Shown piece after piece: positions 25,165-37,802 of a stretch of 64,000 bases of DNA; position 1 is the stretch's first letter; each line of letters begins with the position of its first letter. The stretch is from the NCBI GenBank assembly GCA_036346405.1, contig CM070554.1:42274204-42338203 (forward strand), given 5' to 3'. Source of the DNA: Phyllostachys edulis (Eukaryota; Streptophyta; Magnoliopsida; Poales; Poaceae). The position numbers were made by a program, and so were the translations under genes. The notes under the pieces were generated by a model, which did no database searches, was not told where the DNA came from, and worked only from the letters and a program-made list of their open reading frames with translations.

Positions 25165-25961
25165 TGTCAGTGTTTTAGAACTGAACTTACGTAAATATTG
25201 TTTGATTCAGGGGTTCCTCTAGGCTCAAAATCACACATAGATTGAGACACGGGAATTTTATACAGGTTCAAGCCTTCTCCTCGGAGAATAACAACCCTAC
25301 TCCTGTATGTATGTATTGAGTATACTGGATTACAAGATCAAGCCAGAAAACTAGAGTATTGTGCTTCTCAGAATTCGGGCCCTTCCCATTGCTCTGATGA
25401 TCATTGCCTTTTATACCATCCCCAGAATGTACACCGTTGGACCTCTAATAAAAGGTCACTTAATCATCCGATCGTGGCGCCAAGCATCTTGGAGGTTACT
25501 GCAGGAGTTAAAACGTTCCCACGTCGCCGGGCAATTATCATCATAAAAGGGAGTTAACATCGTGCCATTATCTTAGGAAATAATGGCGTAGTTTACTGCC
25601 CGTATCTTGAATACGGTGCGGAAGATTCCTTTATCGACTAGGCCCACATGTCTGTGAGCCTTGTCGACTAGGGCCTGGTCGTAGAAGGTCTTACGACTAG
25701 GGGATGGTCGTAGAAAAGCTTACAACTGTATACTGATCGTAGTAGAGCTTACGATCATGAGATAGTCTTATAAGGACTTACGACTATGGGGTAATCGTAG
25801 GAAGACCCACGACTACAGGGTGGTCGTAGAAGAACTTACGACCTCCAGCTTCTCCCTTATTAATATTTAAGGGGTATAATCAGGAGTTATGTGACGTCAT
25901 TATTACCTCATAATATGAATTATGGATAAATGATTAAATGAGGATTGTTATATCCTCGTCA
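25165..25961 (-). repeat. 5' LTR of Gypsy C (797 bp)
   Basis: On the plus strand it begins TGTCAGTGTTTTAGAAC next to the primer site and ends CCTCGTCA next to the target duplication. The first 418 bp match 1628-2043. The remaining 379 bp (U3 side) have no counterpart in the 3' LTR and contain a 29-bp tandem array. Confidence 0.9.
25676..25849 (-). repeat. Six-unit 29-bp tandem array in the U3 of Gypsy C
   Basis: Units begin at 25676, 25705, 25734, 25763, 25792 and 25821, exactly 29 bp apart. The rough consensus is TGGTCGTAGAAGAGCTTACG followed by ACTATGGGG. Each unit contains the inverted pair GTCGTA/TACGAC. The position in U3 fits a promoter or enhancer repeat; that role is inferred. Confidence 0.85.
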
Positions 25962-27467
25962 AGACTATATAAAGGATAACAATCATACACAAACAAGTAA
26001 GCAATTTAATATAGGAAATGTAAATTGCAATAGTAAAGCACAAGAACAAACCACAAAGACACGATGATGTTTTACTGTAGTAATCAGAGACTTGCCAGTC
26101 TCCCCTAATTCACGTTGAGGTAAGCCCAAAATCAATTGGACCGGCTCCACGAATTAAGCCAAACACATCCGAGGTAAGTCCAACCACTTGGACCGGTTTC
26201 AAACCGAACCAACACCTCGATCTACTAGGGTTGCTCTTTCCTCCCCTCCGGAGATGGTGAGCACCAAACCACACACAACCGCCGGGTCTTCTCACAAGCT
26301 TCTTTGAGAAGATCACCGGACCACAACGCCTCCACACCGTCTAGCTATCGGCAAACACCAAGAGTAACATGTCTAAGACTCTCACTTGAGCTAATCAAGT
26401 GTCTTAGCTCAATGGATACACAATCCACTACCTAAGGCAACACATGCACTAAGAGTTTGCTCTCCAAGTTCACTAAGTGCAACACATGCACAAAAGAGAT
26501 GAGAGGGCTTGCACTAGCTCAATAGAATGTGTAACAACACCAGCAACTCTCCCACAACCGGCCAAGGTGGGTATTTATAGCCCACATACAAAAACTAGCC
26601 GTTGGGACAAAGTCTGCTGAAAAATCAGCACGAGCGGTACTACCGCCAACCAAGTCGTGGTACTACCGCACCGCTACTACACATAGTAATGGATATATCA
26701 GAAGCTCTGAACTAGCCATTGGAAATCGACACGGTACTACCGCCAACCAAGCTGCGGTACTACCGCTTGGGCTGGTCATACCACACAACGGATCGGTACT
26801 ACCATTCGCAAGGTTTCCAACTCAGGCTGAAAAGTCACTTCTTTGGATTTTACATACCGCCATCTACAAAACGAAACAACCGAGGAGCGGTAGTTCCGCT
26901 AAACATGCGGTCATACCGCACTGCGATCATACTGCCAAGTAAAGCTCAGAACTATCGTTTCCAGGGTGAGGCATCGAACCAAAACGGTGTCTCTCTGTTT
27001 TAAATGAACCGCCAACTAGAAATCGGCCCGACTAGGTTGCGGTAGTACCGCACCACGAGCTGGTCATACCGCTGAGCGGTAGTACCGCAGACAACACGCC
27101 GGTACTACCGATTTTCCTGAGAAAGCAGCAGTTTGCATCCAAAACAAACTCAATTGCAAAACACATTTGTCAATTGATTAGTGATGCAAACAAAGGATCA
27201 AAAGCAAGATTCTCAAAAAGTTGCAAAACACATTTTCAAACTTTTAGAATCAATGCCACAAGGAATAAGGTACATGGACTTAAACCATTTGCAAAACACA
27301 TTCACAAACTAAAGTTACATGCTACAAGGATTATGCATGAACCTCAACTATTTGCAAAACACATTCAAAAACATAGGCAACATGCTCACGAGAGCTAGAG
27401 CAAGCACAATGAGCTATCAACACATGACTAATTCAAGCTACTAATCAAGACCCCTCTTAATAGTATG
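25962..27467 (-). repeat. 3' LTR of Copia B, piece 2 of 3
   Basis: It begins with the second AGACT copy (25962-25966), continues collinear with 37959 onward, and ends at GTATG (27463-27467), the target of solo LTR D. It contains the GGTAGTACCGC palindrome cluster (about 26625-27115) and four TTTGCAAAACACATT units at about 27153, 27219, 27288 and 27350. Confidence 0.9.
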
Positions 27468-30400
27468 TGTGAGGACCCCGGTTTATTAGGCTTGTAATAC
27501 TTAGTCATCCATTGACCCTAGCATTACAAACGAAATAACCCGTGTCTTCGAGATATGTATACTTCCCAGAATGCAGTATACACACCCCTTTACAAAATCG
27601 TGCATCAATATCATACAAGACATAGAACCAAAGCACGAACTAGAATAAAAGACATACATAATATAGAGAGAGTTATTACAAAAGGAGAGGCCAACAGGCC
27701 AAACCACAAATACAAAACTAAATAAACAGCGGAAGCAAAAGTGCCATAAGATGGCCATAAACAAAAGCCAATTAGTGTGCCTTTACCCACAAGGCAACTA
27801 ACCGGACCGCCAAGCTAGTCGTCGAACTCGAAGCACATCTCACAAAAGTGAAGCCCTAGGGGCTCACCTTCTTCCTTTGCAACAAAGTTATTAAGCAAAG
27901 CAAATGAGTACAAAAATGTACTCGCAAGACTGACGTGTAGTATAACAGAACTATAGATAGCTACATGCAAGCTTTATTTGAGTGGAAGGCTTTAGGCTCA
28001 TTTTAGCATAAAGCAAGTTTTCATTTGCAATAATTAAATAGATTCAAAGCAGTTTTGCAATTCATTTTAAATTTGCAAGTAACAACGAGACAAGTAAGAA
28101 TAATAACAATAGATAGATGACAACAACAATCCCAGAAGTGACTAACCCAATGGTCACCACAACAATAGCATGAATCACCCAATTCATACCACCCAACAAG
28201 TTTTAATTAAATGGTTGAGTCTAGTTCTTGCACGACCTTACCAAGCATGTCCATAACCTAGGACGAGGCTATTCGAATAGTTTTAACCCTGCAGGGGTGT
28301 ACCAATGTACCCACACGCCAGACCGCCCTTTCGCCACTAGATTAAGAACACTTCCTTTGGTATGCCGGCACGGCTAAGTCCTACGAGGCATTTCCAATGA
28401 ATGATGCTAATTATGAGTCGCGACAACCGAAGGATAGGAGACACCGGCCAAGTCTAACAAACTTTGGTGCTCTTCCCCTTATAAAAACATTTTTAACCAC
28501 CTGTGACCCACAATTAACACCTCCCAAAGTACTTAGCCAAGAGAGGTCCCATATCCCCCTCGTGTGGTTAGCACGCAAGAGCGCTTGGCTTAGTGACACA
28601 AGTAACTCGGTCCTTGGGGACTTAGGCACCATTCCATTCACACCCAACATATCACACCAACATCCATTGTGCCCAAGTCAAACAGTTTTGTTTTCATTTT
28701 TGTTTTATTTGTTTACAAAGTAACAAAGCACAAGATAGACATAATGGAATAATAATTTTTTTGTGTGATCAAGGTCATCGACATAATGCCGACAACCGCC
28801 CATTTCTACCGTTATCTAAGCATTTCGAAGCATCATCAACGCAACTACTAAGTGATAAGAGTCCATCCATCGAACTCTACATCACAGCGAGATAATCCTA
28901 GGCTTAGTAGTAGAGAATGAACATTTACCTACAGGATATGCATCTATAGGATCACTAAACGATATCATTTAACAACAAAATAGCAATGCATACATACAAG
29001 TTAAACAACATATTAGACTTTTAAAGTAATGGGACATAAGGGATATGATCAAACTGCTTGCCTTGCTAGTTATGCTCAGTTTGCTGCAGACGTTCGCTCA
29101 CGGGATCAACACACTCGTCGACACCTAAATCGAAAAGGCGAAAATAATCGATAAGAACGATGAAAACCAAGAAGACAGCACAGCAAACTAACTCTAAATG
29201 CTCTGAAATTTTTAAAGCAGCAAGAGGATGATTTTTAGAGAATTTAGCAATAAGAACCAATTGATTTGGATTCTCAATGCAAAAGATATGAGCAAAACAA
29301 TTCTGCTCAGCCTCTAAAAATGCAAACTGCTACTATTCACATAAGTAAATTGTTTGGCGAAAATTTCTAGAAAGGTGGTGCAACTGAGATTTTTACAGTA
29401 AAACAAGCACCTCATAAGATGAATAACCCAATTGGATTCATCTCATTTGGAGCTATTATGCACTTTCTATAATTTTTCAAAGACATGAAAATGAGCACAA
29501 CTAAATTGCACCCATAATTCTTTTGAAAATAGTGACATGCCTAATTCCTATTCTAACATTTAGTGCACTAACAGAGGAAGCCAACAAAGTTGGATTCACC
29601 CAAACATAATCTACAAAGATTTACTTATGCATTTTACAAGTTAAATGAGTTTTTAATGTGACATTTAAAGTTAGTTTTGAAACCTATTTGCAAACCCATT
29701 TTCTGGAGCCGAACTGAGCTCACAACCATTTTTAGGTTAGAGCCCAGGTCAAACCAGAGCTAAAAAAATTTGAATCACCTCATTTGGATTTAAAATGAAA
29801 TAGTTATGTATTTTACAAGTTCATTACCTTTTTCAGTTTGCAAATAATTCCAACCGGAAATTTCTAAAAACCATAACAGAGCGGGAGGACATGAGCCGTT
29901 GATCCTGGATCGGACGGCCCAAGACCTCCCGGCAAAAACGCACATGCGTGCTCGCGCAGGTCCAGAGAACATGGGCCGTTCATCTTGGATCCAACGGTCC
30001 ATGTCCTCCCGACAACGCGCGCAAACGGGAAAGGAGGTCATGGCCGTTGATGCTGCATCCAACGGACCAAAACCAATGAGGGAGGACCGGGACGGTCCAG
30101 ATCTAGCCAGGAAGGACCTTAACGGTCAAGATTTACACGGGGAGGTCCTAGATGGCTGAGATGACCTCGAGGAGGTCCTACACGGTTGAGATCAACACGA
30201 GAGGGGAGGTCTTAATGGCTCAGATCTCCAAGGGGAGGTCTGGATGGTTAAGATCTATAGGAGGAGGTCTAAAGGAGGAGGTCCTGGGGGTTGTCCTTAC
30301 AAAAGACCAGGGGTGATCTTTTGCAAAGAGGACCCCGAGGGGAGGTCGTTGGGGTGGTCTTTGCCAAAAGTCCACGAGGTGGTCCTTGGGCAAAGAGGTC

Positions 30401-32665
30401 CCAGAGCGACGCGCGCGTGCGGGGAGACCAGGCGCGCGGGCCTTAAATACGCGACAAGGGACAGGATCTAAGGCATTAATGGCTAACCCGAGATTACCAA
30501 TGATTAGCAATGATTGATGCATTTAAGGGGAGGATCTTTGTCCTTAAACGACAACAGCACCGCCGCTTCGTCCGACAAAAATCCCGAGCGCAAAGAAGTG
30601 GTCATCGCCGATGATACAAACCTCGCTGGCGACATCCAAGGACACCACTGAGTGTGAAATAGCCTTGCGCACCTAATGGGTCCACTCTCGACGGCGGCGG
30701 CGGCGGCCTAGAACGCCGACGAGCCGGAGAGGAATGGATTTGACCTCTACGGCCCAAAATCCGAAAAAACCAAAAGAGCTCCGCAGCGATTCATACAGCA
30801 TGTGCCCAAGCATCTAGGGACTACTTGAGGCTTACCTGGATGCTCAGGAATCAAAGAGGAGGACTGGTGATGATGAAGAAAGGGTGCTCCACGGCCAAAG
30901 CTCCAACTCCAATCAGCTCCCTCCTGAAGAGGTCAACCCAAAGTTAAGTTAGGGTTAAAACTTCCAGGAAGTTAGAGGAGCAAAAAGAGCAAGGGTCGAT
31001 GAGGGAGCCACTGGAACACTCAATGCACCGAGGAGCTCCAAGGTCATCAATGGCGGCCAAGGAGGTCTGGGTGTTTTGAGCTCCACAGAACCGAGAGCAA
31101 GGGTGAAATGTGGAAAAGAAGCCAATGAAGACCAGGGGGAGGTTTTATAGCCAGGGAAAAGGAGGTCATGAGCCAAGGGTTAAGCTCATGGTGAGCTTAG
31201 CCCATGGCGCGGTCCATGGCTTTGACAGGGACGTGGAGGTGATGGGGGTAGGTCTGAGCCAGACCTAGAGGTGGAAAGCACTGACACGCATTAAATGCGC
31301 TCAGCACAGAGCCGTTGGGGACAAGATAGGACCTGCACACCCACTACCATGGCGCTTGCATGCGTGACAGAGGAAGGAGAAGAACAGGAGTTGCTCTCCA
31401 CCGTTGGATAAGAAGGATAGGGAGGTCACAGCCCTAGATCTGAAATGGTAAGATCTAAGTGGAAAGGGAGGAGGTCACAGCCGCACGATCTTCATCGCAC
31501 GGTTGCGAAAAGAACAGGGAGGTCAGGCGCTGAAGGGGATAGGAGGTCCTGGCCGTTGGATCTGAATCCAAAGGCGTGGACCTGATGGGGAGGACTTAAA
31601 CGATGTGCGCGATACAGCCAAAGGGATGTGGAGGTCGTGGCCTTTGGATTTCAATCCAAGGGCACACAATGGAGCGAGGAGATCGTGGCTATTGCACACA
31701 GCACACAGGGAGGTCGTGGGCTAGTGGATCTTGATCCAAAGGCTACGAACAGAGATAGGAGGTCTTGGACGTTAATCACGACACAAAGGAGGTCGTGGCC
31801 GTGAGATGTTGATCTGACGGCAACGAAATGAGAGTGGAGGTCGTGGCTGTTAGATCTGGATCTAACGCCACTCTGCCGAGTCTTGGAGGTCCGGGTCATT
31901 AGGCACAACACAGAAAGGCAAGGGGAGGTCGTAGCGGTTGGATCTTTATCCAACGGCTACGAGATGAGAAGGGAGGTCATGGCTGTTAGATCTCCATCTA
32001 ACGGCTACGAGCTCACGCAGGTGGGAGGTCTTCGCGGTGTTTGACCGCGGCGGAGGTCGTGGCGGTTGGATTTTAATCCAACGGCTACGACCTCACGCAG
32101 GTGGGAAAGGAGGTCTGATGAGTTGAGGATGCGGTTGGGTTTGACTAGCTTTGGAAAGCGGCTCAAGCCCAAGGAACAGAGCAGACCCTTAGAGTTTGAA
32201 TTTAACAGCTGAAACTTTAGGGATTTATTTGAGATAGCAAATCAACTCCAAAATTTATGAAATTTTAACTGGAGCTTGCTGACTTTAGGATTAACCTTTC
32301 ATAAAATTTCCAGAGATTTTTGTGCACTGCATTTTTCTCCAAAAATTCCTAAAGGCTGTTCTAGGGTTTGATTTACCTCCAAAAAATTATCAAACAAGTT
32401 TTAAAACTTATGATATTTTTAAGAGGGGCCCCACATCAACTCTAGAACCAAGGGAAAATATTTTCCCAAGTTTGGCACACGATTTGTGACAAGTTGAATA
32501 AGGGTTGGACTTTAGTCCACAGGAGGTTTAGATTTTTGAACTCCACAACTTTCGATAAGAATTGTAGAGGAGTTCAAGAGTTTCAAGATGTGAGAAAAAG
32601 TTTTAATTTCTACACATTTTCTTACATTTGAAACACACACCTGTTTATACATTTGGGATGTTATA
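27468..32665 (-). mobile_element. Solo LTR D of the giant-LTR family (5198 bp)
   Basis: It starts TGTGAGGACCCCGG and ends GGGATGTTATA. It is collinear from end to end with the Gypsy E LTRs, although clearly more diverged from them than they are from each other. Target copies GTATG (27463-27467) and GTACG (32666-32670) differ at one base. The intact second LTR of Copia B (around 39461) shows the empty site. There is no interior or second LTR, so it arose by recombination between the two LTRs of a full element. The outermost base pair of the U3 end is mutated (TG to TA on the minus strand). Confidence 0.92.
29880..32095. repeat. GGAGGTC dyad array in solo LTR D
   Basis: It has the same organisation as in Gypsy E. 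Clear dyads are GTTAGAT..ATCTAAC at 31849-31866 and 31984-32001, and GTTGGAT..ATCCAAC at 31937-31954 and 32064-32081. The last is enclosed by GAGGTCGT/ACGACCTC. Confidence 0.85.
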
Positions 32666-33623
32666 GTACGGCAACCAATACTAGCAATCCGGTCTCCATC
32701 CAAACACCAAGACCGGTAAAAGATTAGGAACACATCCTTAGCCCTAGCTAGTCATACCTTTGCCTTGCACATCCTCTTGAAGCTTGATGACATACATCTT
32801 CACTTCAAGTCCGGGTTCTTGACTTGAATGCTCATCAACATATGATGAGTCCCTTTGCTTCGGGATCTTGACTTGATGCTCATCAACACATGATGACATC
32901 CTTCCCGAGTCTTGATATGCATCAACACATGATGCATCCTTTACTCCAAGCTCTTGACTTGATGACTATCAACTCATGATGTCATCCAAAGTCTTCATCA
33001 CTATAGAACAAAACCTATTCATCCAACTCATGGAAAATGTTAGTTCTGTAATATGATTATCATTAATTACCACAACATACCATTAACTCATAATGGTTGG
33101 ACAAGATACCACAATCTTTCCCTCTTTGGTAATTGATGATAATCACTTCAATTTCACATAATTGAATGCAGATAAATTATGAGTATATGTGAACTACACA
33201 AGTTTTATATACTCATGGTTATATGAGTATATATGAACTACACAAGTTATGTTATACTCATATGATATTTTTCAAAGTAAAGATCCTTAATATATGTGGA
33301 AAAGGAATATGGATCAATACTAATGAAACCACAAAACATAAAGTGAACTCCCCCTAAATGTGTGCATATACAAATTGTGTAATAGGAACATATGCACATA
33401 TTCAAGTTAGACTTTTAGTGGAGTTCAACCTATATTTTCGATCCGAGGAATGCAACAAGATATAGGAGTATAATGTCGAATGCATACCTCCTTGATTTTC
33501 ACCTTTATATCCAAATGAGACTAAACAATATGTATAACAAAAGAAGTGTTAGTCTCACAAATATATTTGTCATTAATAACCAAAATACTCCATTAACATA
33601 TAATGGCGAGTCTAGATTCTTCA
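32666..33623 (-). repeat. 3' LTR of Copia B, piece 3 of 3
   Basis: It starts with the target copy GTACG (32666-32670) and is collinear with about 39464-40419. It includes the CATCAACACATGATG hairpin units (32830-32990) and ends CTAGATTCTTCA at 33623, directly against the polypurine tract. Confidence 0.9.
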
Positions 33624-33637
33624 ATCTCCCCCTTTTT
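33624..33637 (-). other. Polypurine tract of Copia B
   Basis: The minus strand reads AAAAAGGGGGAGAT immediately before the start of the 3' LTR. This is the plus-strand priming site typical of SIRE/Maximus-like copia elements. Confidence 0.85.
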
Positions 33638-35780
33638 GGTGATTGGTGACAAATCCTTTATCAATAACAATATTTGGATATAAGTCAACATAAGATAAGA
33701 ATTTGAGCTATTTGACTATTTGCATGCATGACACAAAGTTAACTATGCATAAAATAAGGTGAAATCATTCTCCCCTTTTTTGACTATGCACAAGATAAGG
33801 TGAGATCATCCAAATATTCTCCAAAACATTCTCCCCCTTTTGGCATTAAACACCAAAAATCCAAAATAAATCAAAGCCAAAAGGAGTCTTTGCAAATAAG
33901 TTTTCTCATATAATAGTTTACCCAAATTTTAGATAAACCCAAAAATATTTAATATGTTTTTCACAAAGAAAAACTCCCCCTTACACAAAGGTTCTTCATG
34001 ACATTCTTTTCTTTGCTTTTGACACACAAAAGCTTTCTCCATCCAATCAATATCTCCCTATTTGTCATCTCTTTGAAAAATGTCCATCCAAAACTCATGA
34101 TGACTTCAAACTCTCTCATTTGATCAATTTGCAATTAAATTCTCCTCCTTTACCATTAGGCACCTAAGATGTCTATAAGCATCACTTGTAGATACCACAT
34201 GTAAATATAATGCGTTGACAAGGCTTGAATTTGCAAAGTGCTTGAGCTTCTCTTCACAAAGATCTTCAAAGAAAGCATCCAAAGAGAAGAGGAAAAGAGA
34301 GAATCCACTTGTATACTTCGGAGAGTATATGAGCTTGGTCAAGAGAGGTAAGATTGACAAGGAATGAGATTAGATACCTACTTTGAAGGATACCACTTGA
34401 AGGGATAAGATGATATCATTTGAAAGAATACCACTGGTACAAACAAGGATGAATCTCATGCCGAGGACAAGATAATCAATAGGAGCTACCACTTGAAAGA
34501 ATACTATTTTTATGATAAACATATCACAAAGCGATCAAAATGGCATTTGGAGTCAAGAAGGTACTTGAGGGTAGCTATTTGATATAACAAGTATCAACTT
34601 GATCAAAGAATGCAGCCCAAAAAGGTTTAGAATTGAATAGAATGAATTAACGGCATTGTCAGCAAAATTGGTACTACCGCAGCTCAAATGCTGGTCGTAC
34701 CGCGGTATCAACGCCGGTAGTTCCGATATTCCTAGAACATGAGGGATAGAAATTGGAATGGAGAGATATGCAAATGATCCCTAATTTTGCACTTAAAGAA
34801 ATGACATGTAGGATCATTATGCATGAGATAGAAGATAAAAACTTCAATAAATATAGTTTTTAAGAATTAGTCTTTTGTTTTTGCAAATGAAGCTCATTTT
34901 GATGAAATTTCTTCAAATGAACCAAATTGAGCAAATGAAGATTTTTAGACTATCCAATTTTATGTATAAGTCATTAATACCATTATGGACCTATTCATGT
35001 GAATAATTTTGGCTCATATGACGAAACTCACTTAAATGCTAGAAAGTGACCACTTAGGTCGAACTAGAATTTTAGACGAGTTTCAAAATCAAATAATTTT
35101 TGCTAGGTTGGTCTTTTGGAAATCATTTGAATACCAAAAAGGTTTATAATGGCCAACTCTAGGATTTTCCTCTTGGGACAATTGTCAAATTCCTTTTAGA
35201 ATAGATTTTACACAAATCTAGTTTAGGTCAAAAACAAGATACTATGATTTAGAATTTTGGCTAGAAACTCATTTTCACTTAAAATAGGTTTTTCTTGAAC
35301 CAAAACCTTTGGAAAACCTTTGAAAAGTATTTGTATATATTTTGCAACTAGTTTTTTTTTAAGGATTACTAATAATTATAAAAATTTTGACTTTTGGCTA
35401 AAAGGCTCAATTTTGAAAATCAATACGAGCACTTAATTTATTTGGGCACACATAGAGATGTGATATACGTGATCATGATTTAGCACTCCCCCTTAATGTG
35501 CCACAAACATCTTGCTCAATATTTTAATAAAGGAGTTTTAGCACAAGAGTAAGAACACCCTTTTATAAGATTTTTCATGAATGCAACCTACACAAGGCAA
35601 AAAGGGCTAGATATTTCAATGTAAATACTTATTACTGAGATGGCATGGTTTATGATATGAAGTGATCATCCTCAAGCTTGGCTCCAATTTTGCATATGGT
35701 GGAATCCACCTCTTTATATGTGAGCCAAACCTCCAATGCCTCTCCAAGTACCTATTAAGCATTTAAGCACATTTTGGTAC
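33638..35780 (-). other. Copia B 3' untranslated region; no gene seen
   Basis: This is about 2.1 kb of AT-rich sequence between gag and the polypurine tract. I found no protease, integrase, reverse transcriptase or RNase H motif on either strand. Short CTCCCCC-type tracts recur (near 33770, 33830, 33975 and 35488), and they resemble extra polypurine tracts on the minus strand. The pol genes of the parent family are missing here rather than merely decayed. Confidence 0.6.
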
Positions 35781-37745
35781 CCAATACTTGGCTGGGTCCT
35801 TGAATGTTAGTCACAATCGATTTGGGCACCTAAATGGCCCTAACAATAATCTTAGGTGAACTAACAATCCTAGCAAACACATTGCCATATTTATCCTTCC
35901 TAAACAAATAATGATCATTATATATAATAGGCTTAGGAGAGATACCTTTGAGACATTGTTTACCAATGTGTCCCTTTCCCCGGCAATTGTAGCAAGTTGG
36001 GCTTTTGTTTCCCTTACTTGTCTTCTTTTCTTGCTCCTTGCCGGTTTGCCTCTTCTTTGAATGTCTTGACTTGACATCCATTTGACTTGGGCACACCGAG
36101 GTTATGTGGCCCTTCTCATTGCATCCAAGACATTTGATATATTTCTTCGTTTGTCTTGCATTGTGTCTTGTCTTGCTATTCTTCTTCTTCTTTGGAGTGA
36201 AGCCAATTCCTCTCTTGTCATTCACGCTTCGTTGCTTGCTCAAGATATCATCAAGAGAGGCTTTCCCTTTGTAGCGTCTATCCAAGTCATTTTTTAATTT
36301 TGTGACTTGGGCCTTGAGCTCATTATTTTCCTCTACAAGATTAGTCTCACAAGGCATAGAGGAAATGGAAGTATCTAATTTTTAGCAACAAGGCAAATCA
36401 AGCAAATCATCACAAGAAGTGGATATGCTAACCTTAGATGCAATGCAAGGGTTAGCGACTACACAAGTCATATCATCTAATAGATCGCATGTAAGGCATA
36501 TATCCACTTTGGACTTATTGAACTCCTTGAGAAGGAGAGACTCGTGTTCATCCTTTAGCACATTATAATTATTTTGAAGAGAGATATGCTCTTTCTTCAA
36601 AACTTTCAATTAGACATCTCCTTGCCAAGAAATTCATTTAAGTCCACTAGCATGTCCATCAAATCATTATATGAAGGCTCTTCATCATCATTTACCTCAT
36701 TGTTACCTTTTGCCATGAAGCATGTAGACATGTCAAATAGTGATTGAGTCTTATTTGCATTTGAGAGGTTTGATGGATCTTCCTTTATGGCTAGCCTGAC
36801 AAAATTTCTTCTTTTGTCATCCTTCTTCTTTCTTGATGATGACTTGGGCTCTTCTTCATCTTCACCATCATAAGGACACTTCGAATCAATGTGTCCCAAT
36901 TTTTGACAATTGTGGCACCTTAGAGTCTTATGGTGCTTTGTACTTGAGGATGAGCTTGAATGCTTATGTGAATCTCGTCTCTTCATTAGATCTTCCATCT
37001 TGTTCATGAGAGTGACCAATTCTTCTTCGGTGTCATCATCTTCCTCATCTTGATCCTCATCTTCACTTGATTCACATTTAGCTTTGAAAGCATTGATTCT
37101 TTTGCTTGAAGTTGAGGCCATCTCCTTGTGCTCATCTTTGTCCTTCTTGTACATTTCATTTGTGAGGAGATTCCCCAAGAGAGCGGTAGGAGTCATCCTT
37201 GGCAATTCGGATGAGTTGAGGAATAATATCACCAAGGTCTCATATTCCTCTGGTAGAGCCCTAAGCATCTTGCGCACAATATCAAGATCGGTTAAATCAC
37301 AAGATAGACCTTTGAGCTCATTTACTATGTTGATCATTCTAGAATACATCTCATTGATGTTCTCATGAGGCAACATAGTAAATGACTCATATTTGAGCTT
37401 TAACCTATGCAATTTAGCTTCCTTGACCGAGGAGGTTCTCTCATGAATTTCTATGAGAGTTGTCCAAACATCATGAGCATTTTCAAGATTGCTCACTCTA
37501 TTGAACTCCTCCACACTCAAAGCGCTATATAGAGCATTTAAAGCTTGAACATCGAGTTGCAAGTTTTGCGCTTCCCTTTGAGTGGGGTTTTGTGGATCAA
37601 TTGGAGTAGCAAAATCTGCATCAATAATTTTTCATAGGTTAGGGCTCATGGTCTTAATAATGATGGTCATTCTAATTTTTCAATGTACATAATTTGAACC
37701 ATCAAAGTGTGGTGCTCTACCAAAAGAGAAATTCTCACTAGCCAT
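35760..37745 (-). pseudogene. Copia B gag with three zinc knuckles
   Basis: The start is the ATG at 37745, followed by a FGRAPHFDGSNYVH opening typical of this family. Two tryptophan codons in the N-terminal region have become TGA. A long open stretch (37562-36606) has the UBN2-type gag domain, an acidic EDEDQDEEDDDTEEEL segment, and a knuckle CHNCQKLGHIDSKC. A stop near 36606 and another break near 36375 separate it from a second stretch (36357-35830), which has knuckles CLGCNEKGHITSVC and CYNCRGKGHIGKQC. The gag then reaches the conserved VPKSIVTN block after another TGG-to-TAG change and stops near 35785. In intact relatives the protease would follow here. The product packages RNA into virus-like particles; this copy is broken. 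Confidence 0.8.
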
Positions 37746-37788
37746 CCTTTACTCTCTAGGCGGTGAAGCCTAATAAATGAGAGACCAA

Positions 37789-37800
37789 GCTCTGATACCA
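37789..37800 (-). other. Primer binding site of Copia B
   Basis: The minus strand reads TGGTATCAGAGC two bases inside the 5' LTR edge, matching initiator-methionine tRNA. Confidence 0.9.
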
Positions 37801-37802
37801 CT

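Larger units (their letters stand above)
1628..25961 (-). mobile_element. Gypsy C: Tat-lineage Ty3-gypsy retrotransposon, split by Gypsy E
   Basis: The element runs from TG at 1628 to CA at 25961, with a perfect 5-bp target duplication AGACT (1623-1627 and 25962-25966) in the Copia B LTR. Without Gypsy E it is about 8.6 kb. Domain order on the minus strand is gag, knuckle, protease, reverse transcriptase, RNase H, a second RNase H-like domain, and integrase. The extra RNase H between the first RNase H and integrase marks the Tat lineage. The 5' LTR is complete (797 bp); the 3' LTR is only about 416 bp. Most domains carry stops or frame changes. Confidence 0.92.

Noticed and set aside
25676..25849. 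Evenly spaced 29-bp repeats resembling a CRISPR array
   Set aside because: The repeats are contiguous without spacers and lie inside a plant retrotransposon LTR.
27468..32665. Solo LTR D considered as one end of a second full Gypsy E-type element
   Set aside because: Its two flanks carry the same 5-bp target (one change) and join in the intact Copia B LTR, so nothing else of that element is present.
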